Notes: generated by a model from the letters alone, not told the origin. DNA of 11,638 nucleotides from Baffinella frigidus (GCA_026770585.1 MU647617.1:40055-51692), one strand, 5' to 3'; numbered from the stretch's first letter, positions 6,021 to 11,512 are shown. Numbers and translations are program-made.

Positions 6021-6625
6021 CGCCAGGGTGCAGGAGGGGGTTAATTGTCTTAGAACGTATCTGGATACGTTCGTTGACTTTTGAAAACCAGTGGCGCGGG
6101 GCAGGCGACAATTCAACACAGTAGACTTCAGGATGATCAAGACTACGGTGTTGACTTCCACCCAAGATTGTAGGGCAGAGTGCCGTGTAGTAAAAATAGT
6201 CAGATCTGACTATTTTGAAAGTCTCATAAGTTGACATTCACCCCAGAGAAAAATCGAAATTTCGGAAAGTTGGTACACATTCCGTGTGAATTGACTTGTT
6301 TTTTCAGGTCAGCCTTGCACTCTTGCGTGGTTTCAGGATGATCAAGGCTACGGTGTTGACTTGGAAGTTGACTTTTGTTGACTTGTGAGTTGACTTTTGG
6401 CCCCGCGTGACTCGCCTCCCTCCCCGCGCCGGAGACGAGTGAAAGGCGCGGGGCACGGTCGTGCGTGAATGCTGCCACACCATCTCAGTACTTGATATTC
6501 AATAAAAAGGCAGCGTTATTCAATAAAGCAACTCTCTCTATCTGCAACGGTTCGACCCGCCCCCCGCCATGCACCAGAGAGCGCGTTGCCACCAACTGCC
6601 TGTCATCTGCACGCCTTTTTCATTC
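6021..6625. other. No gene recognised; dispersed motif copies and palindromes
   Basis: Two direct repeats, TTCAGGATGATCAAG followed by CTACGGTGTTGACTT, lie at about 6126 and 6332. GAACGTATC/GATACGTTC makes a hairpin at 6053-6072. AGTTGACTTTTG-type words cluster at 6364-6400. A GGTTCGACCC string near 6548 resembles a tRNA T-loop, but no cloverleaf surrounds it. Minus-strand frames of 84-105 codons have no recognisable domain. Confidence 0.5.
6193..6216. repeat. Perfect 24-bp palindrome
   Basis: AAAATAGTCAGA and its exact complement TCTGACTATTTT abut with no spacer around AGATCT. Such a palindrome could be a dimer-binding site, or the two ends of a lost element joined. The sequence does not discriminate. 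Confidence 0.85.
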
Positions 6626-6811
6626 ATGCAAAAAGCCTACGTTAACGCAGTTGTAACTTTGGTACACAATTTATAATGGAAAATTTCTTGGGCTTTAAAA
6701 GTCCTGAAATCGCTTTTAAAATCGTTTTAGAGCCCGGTTGACCATCAACGGCTCCAGTAAGCCCACGTTAACCGACCCCTTAAGGGGTCCGTTTACGTAA
6801 GCTTTTTGCAT
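6626..6811. mobile_element. Family G foldback, ATGCAAAAAGC termini
   Basis: Outer arms ATGCAAAAAGCCTACGTTAACG (from 6626) and CGTTTACGTAAGCTTTTTGCAT (to 6811) are near-complements. Inside are GGGCTTTAAAA/TTTTAGAGCCC (about 6690-6735) and a perfect 16-bp palindrome GACCCCTTAAGGGGTC at 6774-6789. AAGCCYACGTTAAC occurs as a direct repeat at 6635 and 6759. Flanks TTCA and TTAA around the inner TGCAAAA ends match at 3 of 4 positions. Confidence 0.65.
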
Positions 6812-6858
6812 TAACATGGTCCAAACAATCTCTCACCACGCTTCATCGCGGGGATGAA

Positions 6859-6910
6859 AGCGAGTGGCGCGGGGCTGGCACGACAGCGAGTGGCGCGGGG
6901 CTGGCACGTC
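6859..6910 (+). repeat. 26-bp tandem duplication (GCGAGTGGCGCGGGGCTGGC)
   Basis: Two adjacent near-identical units begin at 6859 and 6885. The core AGTGGCGCGGGGC with AGGC recurs singly at about 6091, 7049, 7377 and 7731, so it is a mobile or repeatedly duplicated word of this region. Confidence 0.8.
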
Positions 6911-7103
6911 GACACCGTAGACGTAACCACCCTGAAGTCTACGGTATTGACTTGCAAGTGGTCAACACCGTAGACTTGCTGCTCACCCTGCAGTCTACTG
7001 TGTTGACTTTAAAGTAGTTAAGTCTACGGTATTGGCTCAGGGGCGGGGAGGGCAGCAAGTGGCGCGGGGCAGGCAGGGGCGGGCACGCGTGATGTCGGAA
7101 GGA

Positions 7104-7242
7104 GGGTTAGGGTTTAGAGTTTCGGGTTTCGGGTTTCGGGTTTCGGGTTTCGGGTGTAGGGTTTCGGGTGTAGGTTTTCGGGTGTAGGGTTTCGGGTTTA
7201 GGGTGTAGGGTTTTAGGGTTTAGGATTTAGGGTGTAGGGGTT
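7104..7242 (+). repeat. Mixed telomere-like tract TTTCGGG/TTTAGGG/TGTAGGG (unit 1)
   Basis: Heptamers begin GTTAGGG TTTAGAG, then a run of TTTCGGG, then alternating TGTAGGG and TTTCGGG, ending TTTAGGATTTAGGGTGTAGGGG. Variants are grouped, not random, as expected from repeat slippage of mutated heptamers. G-rich strand plus. Confidence 0.88.
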
Positions 7243-7313
7243 GGGGGTTCGGGGATCGGGACCGCAGCGACGCGCTTCTCCTCGGCATCGCGCGCCATTT
7301 TCTGAAGCATCTC
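7227..7313 (-). pseudogene. Coiled-coil-like coding fragment, copy 1
   Basis: The minus frame reads EMLQKMARDAEEKRVAAV then PIPEPPTPTP and stops. The stop is the TAA inside a CCCTAAA telomere-like heptamer (7227-7229). A charged helical segment followed by a Pro-rich end looks like the C-terminal exon of a coiled-coil protein. An ATG is in frame at the second residue, and upstream there is an in-frame TAG. A CTTCTTTTCAG acceptor-like sequence lies just upstream on this strand. It is the copy in unit 1 of the array. Confidence 0.4.
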
Positions 7314-7427
7314 AGTCTACTGTGTTGACTGAAAAGAAGTCGAGTCTACGGTATTGGCTCAGGGGCGGGGAGGGCAGCAAGTGGCGCGGGGCAGGCAGAG
7401 GCGGGCACGCGTGATGTCGGAGGGGGG

Positions 7428-7591
7428 GGTTAGGGTTTAGAGTTTAGGGTTTAGGGTTTCGGGTTTCGGATGTAGGGTTTCGGGTTTCGGGTTCCGGGTT
7501 TCGGGTTTCGGGTTTCGGGTTTCGGGTTTCGGGTTTAGGGTGTAGGGTTTCGGGTGTAGGGTTTTAGGGTTTAGGATTTAGGGTGTAGGGG
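7428..7591 (+). repeat. Mixed telomere-like tract (unit 2)
   Basis: Same start and end as the 7104-7242 tract but about 29 bp longer, with a longer TTTCGGG run (about 7494-7535) and single GTTCCGG and TTTCGGA variants. The length difference lies inside the TTTCGGG run. Confidence 0.88.
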
Positions 7592-7664
7592 TTGGGGGTT
7601 CGGGGATCGGGACCGCAGCGACGCGCTTCTCCTCGGCGTCGCGTGCCATTTTCTGAAGCATCTC
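7578..7664 (-). pseudogene. Coiled-coil-like coding fragment, copy 2
   Basis: The peptide is identical to copy 1 over EMLQKMARDAEEKRVAAV and the PIPEPPTPTP end, with the same TAA from a heptamer. Relative to copy 1, the nucleotide differences within the 54-bp block are third-position changes (GCG to GCA for Ala, GAT to GAC for Asp), both silent. Confidence 0.4.
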
Positions 7665-8016
7665 ACTCTACTGTGTTGACTGAAAAGAAGTCGAGTCTAC
7701 GGTGTTGACTCAGGAGCGGGGAGGGAAGCAAGTGGCGCGGGGCAGGCAGGGGCGGGCACGAGCTCCGGGGGCGATCATGTTGGAGGGGGGGGGGGTAGGG
7801 TTTGGGGGTTCGGGGTTCGGGGATCGAGACCGCAGCGACGCGCTTCTCCTCGGCGTCGCGCGCCATTTTCTGAAGCATCTCCAGCCGCATCTCCTGCTCC
7901 CCACCCCACCAATCAATCACGGGTGTCATCTGCTGCACCCCTCTCGCCCCTCCGTTTTCTGCAGCATCTCTGACCTCATCTCCCGCTCCCCACCAATCGA
8001 TTGCGTCAATCACCAC
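7663..8016 (-). CDS. Coiled-coil-like open frame, copy 3 (longest)
   Basis: A 117-codon frame with ATG at the 8016 end. Residues about 38-63 read GEQEMRLEMLQKMARDAEEK then RVAAV, the same block as copies 1 and 2 but extended upstream by GEQEMRL. The C-terminal half is Pro/Arg-rich and comes from the G-rich and 17-mer repeats, so it is unlikely to be conserved. Upstream, a second block (EVRDAAENG in this frame, EMRSEMLQK in another) around 7955-7990 looks like an older duplicate of the helix, as does EMWLKM near 8350-8365. Function unknown. It may be an exon. Confidence 0.35.
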   Translation of the reverse strand: MVIDAIDWWGAGDEVRDAAENGGARGVQQMTPVIDWWGGEQEMRLEMLQKMARDAEEKRVAAVSIPEPRTPKPYPPPLQHDRPRSSCPPLPAPRHLLPSPLLSQHRRLDFFSVNTVE

Positions 8017-8058
8017 TCAATCGATTGCATCAATCACCACTCAATCGATCGAATCAAT
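7991..8058 (+). repeat. 24-bp tandem repeat CACCACTCAATCGATTGCAT-type
   Basis: Two full units at 8011-8034 and 8035-8058, preceded by a 20-bp partial unit at 7991-8010. Each contains the palindrome CAATCGATTG or a one-base variant. The phrase ACCAATCAATCACGSGTG also occurs at about 7907 and 8368. Confidence 0.8.
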
Positions 8059-8142
8059 CACGCGTGCTACCCCCTGCAACCTCATCTCCTGCTCCCACCC
8101 CACCCCACCACGCGTGGTATCTTCTTCACTGGCTGCCACCGC

Positions 8143-8253
8143 AACATGCACCGTGCGGGGTGGGGTGGGTTGAGGGGGTTAGGGTGTAGGGTTGAGGGGT
8201 TAGGGTGTAGGGTTGAGGGGTCAGCCAACGTGCACTGTGCGGGGTGGGGTGGG
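8143..8253 (+). repeat. Telomere-like tract between direct repeats
   Basis: CAACRTGCACYGTGCGGGGT plus GGGGTGGG occurs at 8143-8170 and 8226-8253. Between the copies lies about 55 bp of GGTTGAGGGGTTAGGGTGTA units (22-bp period, two copies). A flanked, interstitial heptamer-derived insert fits either repair-associated insertion or unequal duplication. Confidence 0.75.
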
Positions 8254-8483
8254 AGCAGGCAACGCGAACCACACTGGCGAGGAGCAAGGAGGGTGCATCC
8301 GATACGGCCCGCCTTGGAAACACAGATAACACCGCGTGTCATCTTCAGCCACATCTCCCGCCCCCACACCAATCAATAAATCACGCGTGGTATCTCCTGG
8401 ACCGGTTGCCACCGCGACGTGCACTGTGGAAGCGCTTCAGCTCGGCCCCCCTCTCCATTCGTCCCGTCTGTGTTGCACCTCTG

Positions 8484-8642
8484 TATTGTAGAATTCAGGA
8501 TGGCTTGGATTTCCCGAGGGTCGGGTCGGGCAGATATCTGACGAAAATGCGCCGTTTTGTGTCATCTTATGGGTGGGGGATGCAAAGACAAGATATCTTG
8601 TCATCAATCTCATGCATAAGAATTCTACAATATCTCGCCAGT
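8484..8642. mobile_element. Family H element, TATTGTAGAATTC termini (159 bp)
   Basis: The outer 13 bp are exact inverted repeats. Flanks TCTG and TCTC match at 3 of 4 bases, a likely decayed 4-bp target duplication. The interior holds palindromes CAGATATCTG (near 8531) and GACAAGATATCTTGTC (8587-8602, perfect, 16 bp). The length of 159 bp equals that of family J at 9305 and 9678, but the sequence differs. Non-coding. Confidence 0.65.
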
Positions 8643-8751
8643 GTTCACGCCCCTGCATTTACCTCAGCCCCGAGGATGACATGGCGGAATCGAGGGTAGG
8701 GCCGAGGGGAGGGGGGGGGGGGGTAAGGGAAGAAGACAGGAGAGCGAAACA

Positions 8752-8815
8752 GGATCTGGCGTGTCCCACGAAGGCGAAGCTCTCACTCATCCTCGTCCAT
8801 CTCACCCGCCAAGAA
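8752..8815 (-). pseudogene. Exon-like fragment, copy c (with stop)
   Basis: Homologous to 10868-10932 and 10727-10771. In the frame used there (AGEMDEDECELRLRGTRQ) this copy has TGA in place of the TGC for Cys, so it is not translatable in that frame. It is abutted by the truncated family D element on the right and by a G-run (8709-8722) and purine-rich DNA on the left. Confidence 0.5.
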
Positions 8816-8905
8816 AATGGCCTATCAAACCGGATTCTGGCCCTAATTGAATTTACTCAGGGCCCTAATTAACCTTCGGCCGACTCCTATGAACAAATAG
8901 GCATT
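8811..8905. mobile_element. Family D element, copy 2 (truncated)
   Basis: Clear homology to 3701-3795 (AAAATGGCC.ATCAAACCGGAT, GGCCCTAAT, GGGCCCTAATTAACCTT, CTCCTATG.ACAAATAGG), but the outer TTTCAA end and the right CCATTTTC arm are missing. No target duplication. It sits between two coding-like minus-strand segments. Confidence 0.75.
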
Positions 8906-8906
8906 T

Positions 8907-9029
8907 ATTGACCTCCTCGAGGCGGGTGCGCTCCTGGGTCTCGGCCAGGGTCTTCTCCTTGTTAATCCCCGCCTGTTTCAACGCCTGCCAACCGTCCCAC
9001 ATCTCATCAGTAGAAGAGGGGAGGACACG
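8907..9029 (-). pseudogene. Coiled-coil-like coding fragment truncated by an element
   Basis: The minus frame, open from after TGA (9030-9032), reads TDEMWDGWQALKQAGINKEK then TLAETQERTRLEEVN and runs into the family D element. The charged, Leu-spaced composition looks like a helical or coiled-coil exon. I do not recognise a family. A 40-bp imperfect duplication (CATCAGTAGAAGAGGGG and CATCAGTAGGAGAGGGG) lies at its 5' edge. Confidence 0.4.
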
Positions 9030-9093
9030 TCATGTCATCAGTAGGAGAGGGGGCAGCTCGTGTAAAGTGCGAAGGACGCCACTAGTTGTGACT

Positions 9094-9193
9094 AAGGGTT
9101 ATTCGAAATCCCTTCGAAGTCCGCTGTGTGGCTCCTACTGGTTGAAGGCGCCATCCCACACAGCGGACTTCGAAGGGATTTCGAATAACCCTT
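9094..9193. mobile_element. Family I foldback, perfect 38-bp arms
   Basis: 9094-9131 and 9156-9193 are exact inverted repeats of 38 bp (outer end AAGGGTTATTCGAAATCCC) with a 24-base loop. Arm identity is complete, the highest of any element here, implying youth or arm homogenisation. No target duplication is obvious. Confidence 0.85.
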
Positions 9194-9304
9194 GAGCGAT
9201 AAGACCCAGGACCCTACGGAAGGCAACCCGTAGGGACATAGGGGGGTTCCTACGGATAAGGTAACGGAAAAGTGACCCGATGAGGTGCGAGCTTCGAGGC
9301 ATCG
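9194..9304 (-). pseudogene. Coding-like segment, left of MITE J copy 1
   Basis: In one minus frame this encodes CLEARTSSGHFSVTLSVG then CPYGLPSVGSWV. The CPYGLPSVG part resembles TAYGLPTVG encoded at about 9525-9560 beyond the MITE. An overlapping frame (9135-9320) is also open but would start inside the MITE. No family recognised. Confidence 0.35.
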
Positions 9305-9463
9305 TAGTGCCCGAGGCCATGCAATTTATACAGCCTTTTATGCTATCTTAAGGGTGGTTTTTGCCAACATTTGCCATTTTAGCATTGACATAGCTTTACC
9401 ATGGGACAAAACCCACCCCAAGATAGCAAACACACGAATTAAAATGCATGGCCTCGCCCATGA
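9305..9463. mobile_element. MITE family J, copy 1 (159 bp)
   Basis: Arms pair as TAGTGCCCGAGGCCATGC..TGCTATCTTAAGGGTGG against the right half (CCACCCCAAGATAGCA..GCATGGCCTCGCCCATGA). Flanks ATCG/ATCT match at 3 of 4. The core is conserved with copy 2 at 9678-9836. Outer arms differ between the copies, yet each is self-complementary, implying that arm sequences are exchanged or converted within an element. Confidence 0.8.
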
Positions 9464-9647
9464 ATCTCCTCAACACCTCCTTGACTTTGAAAGTCCTTTT
9501 TGTTTGAAAAGTCGTAGGATGGGGGGCTCCTACCGTAGGCAATCCGTAGGCTGTAAGTACCTCACTGGCGTTAGCTGTTTGCAAGACCCGGGTCATGCCC
9601 GGGCCACCTCTCCCATCCAACTCAAACTTCCCGGTCATATTCCACAT
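9464..9647 (-). pseudogene. Coding-like frame interrupted by MITE J
   Basis: The minus frame with ATG at 9647 reads MWNMTGKFELDGRGGPGMT, RVLQTANASEVLTAYGLPTV, then TKRTFKVKEVLRRF at the MITE edge, after which MGEAMHF is element-derived. Composition is protein-like, but I recognise no family. GAGGTACTTAC inside it resembles a splice donor, so part may be intronic. Joined across the MITE with one target site, the frame continues into 9194-9304. Confidence 0.4.
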
Positions 9648-9677
9648 CCCCGCCCGCAGACTATCTGCAGTGGATAT

Positions 9678-9836
9678 TAGTGTGCGGCGCGACTCAATTT
9701 GAACCGCCTTCTATGCTATCTTAAAGGTGGTGACTCTCTTATTTTGCTATGTTAGCTTCGACATAGCTTTAATGTATAAGAAAATCCATCCCAAGATAGC
9801 AAAAACTCTGTTTAAGTTGAGTCGCCCCGCACACGA
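9678..9836. mobile_element. MITE family J, copy 2 (159 bp, TSD ATAT)
   Basis: Same length and core as 9305-9463 (TATGCTATCTTAAAGGTGG.. CCATCCCAAGATAGCA). ATAT on both sides (9674-9677 and 9837-9840). Outer arms TGTGCGGCGCGACTCAATTT and AAGTTGAGTCGCCCCGCACA pair with each other but not well with copy 1's outer arms. Confidence 0.85.
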
Positions 9837-9872
9837 ATATGTACCCCCACGCGAGACTCAGCGCCACAGGAC

Positions 9873-10008
9873 CACCAACCCTCACAGTCTGGGCACATTG
9901 GGGGAAATGGCTCCAAAAATCCCCTTGAAGGCCGTCGGATTCCGACGGCCTCCAAGGGGATTTGATGTTGTTGACTTTTTCGATTTGCCCAAGTTGTGAG
10001 GGTTGGTG
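9873..10008. mobile_element. Foldback/MITE, CACCAACCCTCAC termini (copy 2)
   Basis: The 13-bp ends are identical to those of 139-287, and the next bases (GGGCA..AT / AT..TGCCC) also pair. The centre is a tight stem AAATCCCCTTGRAGGCCGTCGG with the turn at about 9937-9944. The core is unrelated to copy 1. GTTGACTTTTTCG lies in the right arm. Flanks GGAC/GGTA give no clear target duplication. Confidence 0.75.
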
Positions 10009-10206
10009 GGTAGGAAGAGTATAAGACAGGACGGAAGGATTGAGCAAGGAGGTTTCCATCCAGCCTCTTCAGGGGCGAAATCGGACCCATATTCACTGCA
10101 AATCTGGACCCGCAGACCACCTACAGTGGCCGTGTTCCCCCAGGTGAGAACCCATCGCCACCGGAAGGAAGGATATAGGAAGGCAGGAACGAAGGATCGA
10201 GCAAGA
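10009..10206. other. No gene recognised; duplicate of MITE C empty site
   Basis: CGGAAGGATTGAGCAAGGAG at 10032-10051 resembles CGAAGGATCGAGCAAGA, the left flank of the MITE at 10207. GTTTCCATCCAGCCTCTTCA (10052-10071) is inverted relative to AAGAGGCTGGATGGAAGC at 10357-10375. A plus frame reads IWTRRPPTVAVFPQV and is followed by CCCCAGGTGAG, a donor-like string near 10138. The CCGCAGACYAYCTRCAGTGG phrase is shared with 9655-9674. Confidence 0.45.
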
Positions 10207-10356
10207 TTATCTCAGAAAACGAGTTCTAAAACTCGTTTTCTTAAGTCAATTTCTCTACAAATTTGTCAACTTATGCGGAGAGTAAAGAATAAGTTGTCGA
10301 ATTCGTAGGGGAATTGACTTAAGAAAACGAGTTTTAGAACTCGTTTTCTGAGATAA
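10207..10356. mobile_element. MITE family C, copy 2 (150 bp, TSD AAGA)
   Basis: TTATCTCAGAAAACGAGTTC and its complement are the ends. Same length and interior as 3399-3548. AAGA on both sides (10203-10206 and 10357-10360) is a perfect target duplication that differs from ATTC at the other copy. Its terminal arms have fewer mismatches than copy 1, so it may be younger. Confidence 0.92.
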
Positions 10357-10470
10357 AAGAGGCTGGATGGAAGCAGCGTGCCGCCCGTGGGAAGGTGGGA
10401 AGGTAGGTGGGTAGGACGGACGGAAGGAAGGACTCACGGTATGATCGGGCAAGAAGGCTCGTGCGAGCCA

Positions 10471-10726
10471 GAGAGAGAGAGAGAAGGAGATAGAGCAAGA
10501 GAGAGGGAGAGAGGGAGAGAGAGAGAGATAGAGATAGAGAGAGAGGGAGAGAGAGAGGGGGAGAGAGGGGGATATACAGAGAGAGTGAGAGAGAGAGAGC
10601 GCGCGAGAGAGAGATAGATAGAGAGAGCGAAAGCGAGAGAGAGAGAGAGAAAGCGAGGGAGAAAGAGATAGAGGGAGATAGAGAGCGAAGGAGAGAGAGA
10701 GAGAAAGAGAGAGAGAAAGAGAGACA
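10471..10726 (+). repeat. GA-rich microsatellite tract
   Basis: About 250 bp of almost pure purine (GAGAGA with GATAGA, GAGCG and GGGAGA variants). It creates long LSLSLS or REREREE frames that are compositional artefacts. A second tract of the same kind spans about 10776-10867 and a short one lies near 11607-11622. Confidence 0.9.
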
Positions 10727-10771
10727 GGACCTGTCGTGTCCCACCAAGGCGAAGCTCGCACTCATCCTCGT
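10727..10771 (-). pseudogene. Exon-like fragment, copy b
   Basis: The minus frame reads HEDECELRLGGTRQV, one residue different from the 10868-10994 copy in the overlap (G for R). It lacks the upstream AGEMD segment and is bounded on both sides by GA tracts. Confidence 0.5.
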
Positions 10772-10833
10772 GAGAGATCAAGAGAGAGCGAAAAAGAGCG
10801 AGAGCGAGAGCGCGCGATAGAGAGAGAGAGATG

Positions 10834-10867
<34 letters not shown>

Positions 10868-10871
<4 letters not shown>

Positions 10872-10994
10872 CTGGCGTGTCCCACGAAGGCGAAGCTCGC
10901 ACTCATCCTCATCCATCTCACCAGCCAAGAAGCACGCCTCCGCCGACCCGAGCATCACCTGCACCAGACACCCATTTTCTTCAACAACACCCAT
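10868..10994 (-). CDS. Coding-like fragment, copy a (AGEMDEDECELRLRGTRQ)
   Basis: From ATG at 10994 the frame reads MGVVEENGCLVQVMLGSAEA, CFLAGEMDEDECELRLRGTR, then QV and on into CT-repeat (LSLS). The first 42 codons are protein-like, acidic then basic, and form the most complete of three copies in the window. I recognise no family. A related ADVENGCLAASSSALV frame lies at about 11165-11215 beyond the 26-bp satellite. The reading frame through the GA tract is not credible as conserved coding sequence. Confidence 0.4.
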
Positions 10995-11005
10995 GCATCA
11001 CCTGC

Positions 11006-11161
11006 GTGCCCTTTCTGGTCAAATGTAAAACGCGCCTTCTCTGGTCAAATGTAGAACGTGCCTTCTCTGGTCAAATGTAAAACGTGCCTTCTCTGGTCAA
11101 ATGTAAAACGTGCCTTCTCTGGTCAAATGTAAAACGTGCCTTCTCTGGTCAAATGTAAAAC
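11006..11161 (+). repeat. 26-bp tandem satellite, 6 units
   Basis: Six contiguous units of GTGCCTTCTCTGGTCAAATG plus TAAAAC, starting at 11006, 11032, 11058, 11084, 11110 and 11136. Unit 1 has CCCTTTC, unit 2 has GCG and TAGAAC. Units 3-6 are identical. The identical right half indicates recent expansion at that end. Confidence 0.95.
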
Positions 11162-11411
11162 TTCAACCCTAACAAGTGCGGAAGATGATGCAGCCAAACA
11201 CCCATTCTCCACATCAGCACTGAAGCCTCAAACCCGTAGCAATAGCTTTACACGCATTCCACGCCAGGCCCTACTTAACTTTAGGCATAGTTGACTTGAC
11301 CCTGGGCTTCAAGTTGACAGATCCAAAAGTTGTGGCCCTGCGGTGGGAATTCAAAAGTGCACTTCATGTGAGATGAGCTTGCGCATACGTCCAATCTCAC
11401 CCGGACCAGTT
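11162..11411 (-). pseudogene. Coding-like remnants right of the satellite
   Basis: Minus-strand stretches include ADVENGCLAASSSALV (about 11165-11215), a diverged relative of MGVVEENGCLVQV at 10955-10994, and GEIGRMRKLISHEVHF (about 11350-11402), which ends at TGA. LVRVRLDVCASSSHMKC is open in another frame. No function can be assigned. Confidence 0.3.
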
Positions 11412-11512
11412 TTTGACTCAAATACGATCTGCAACGAAAATTACTACACGGACAGGACTGGACAAAGTCCAGTGTGTAGTAATTTTCATTGCCAGATCGT
11501 GTTCGAGTCAAA
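11412..11512. mobile_element. Family K foldback, TTTGACTC termini
   Basis: Arms TTTGACTCAAATACGATCTG and CAGATCGTGTTCGAGTCAAA pair with few mismatches and continue as GAAAATTACTACAC/GTGTAGTAATTTTC. The centre is a GGACT/AGTCC hairpin at 11455-11470. It is 101 bp with no convincing target duplication. It lies between coding-like minus-strand segments. Confidence 0.8.

Larger units (their letters stand above)
6992..7881. repeat. Large tandem array, 3 units (322, 351 and 217 bp)
   Basis: Each unit starts with AGTCTACTGTGTTGACT or one variant of it (6992, 7314, 7665). It continues with a second 17-mer (AGTCTACGGTATTGGCT type), GGCGGGGAGGG, AAGTGGCGCGGGGCAGGCA, GGCGGGCACG, then (units 1 and 2) a telomere-like tract, and ends with a 54-bp coding-like block (7260-7313, 7611-7664, 7828-7881). 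Unit 3 replaces the heptamer tract with a short G-rich stretch. Units 1 and 2 are very similar apart from heptamer number. Confidence 0.88.

Noticed and set aside
6540-6560. tRNA gene suggested by GGTTCGACCC
   Set aside because: There is no complementary T-stem, anticodon arm or acceptor stem around it. The GTTCGAGTC near 11501 is likewise part of a foldback arm.
8707-8722. G-run as a functional quadruplex
   Set aside because: A single homopolymer-like run of G (8709-8722, preceded by GGGGA) with no spacing pattern. It could equally be a sequencing or assembly effect.
9395-9647. Whole 83-codon minus ORF as one protein
   Set aside because: Its last part is translated MITE terminal repeat, so only 9464-9647 is retained as coding-like.
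10255-10994. Long Ser/Leu-rich or Arg/Glu-rich open frames of 140-186 codons
   Set aside because: They are translations of GA/CT microsatellite DNA. Only the 42-codon end at 10868-10994 has protein-like composition.
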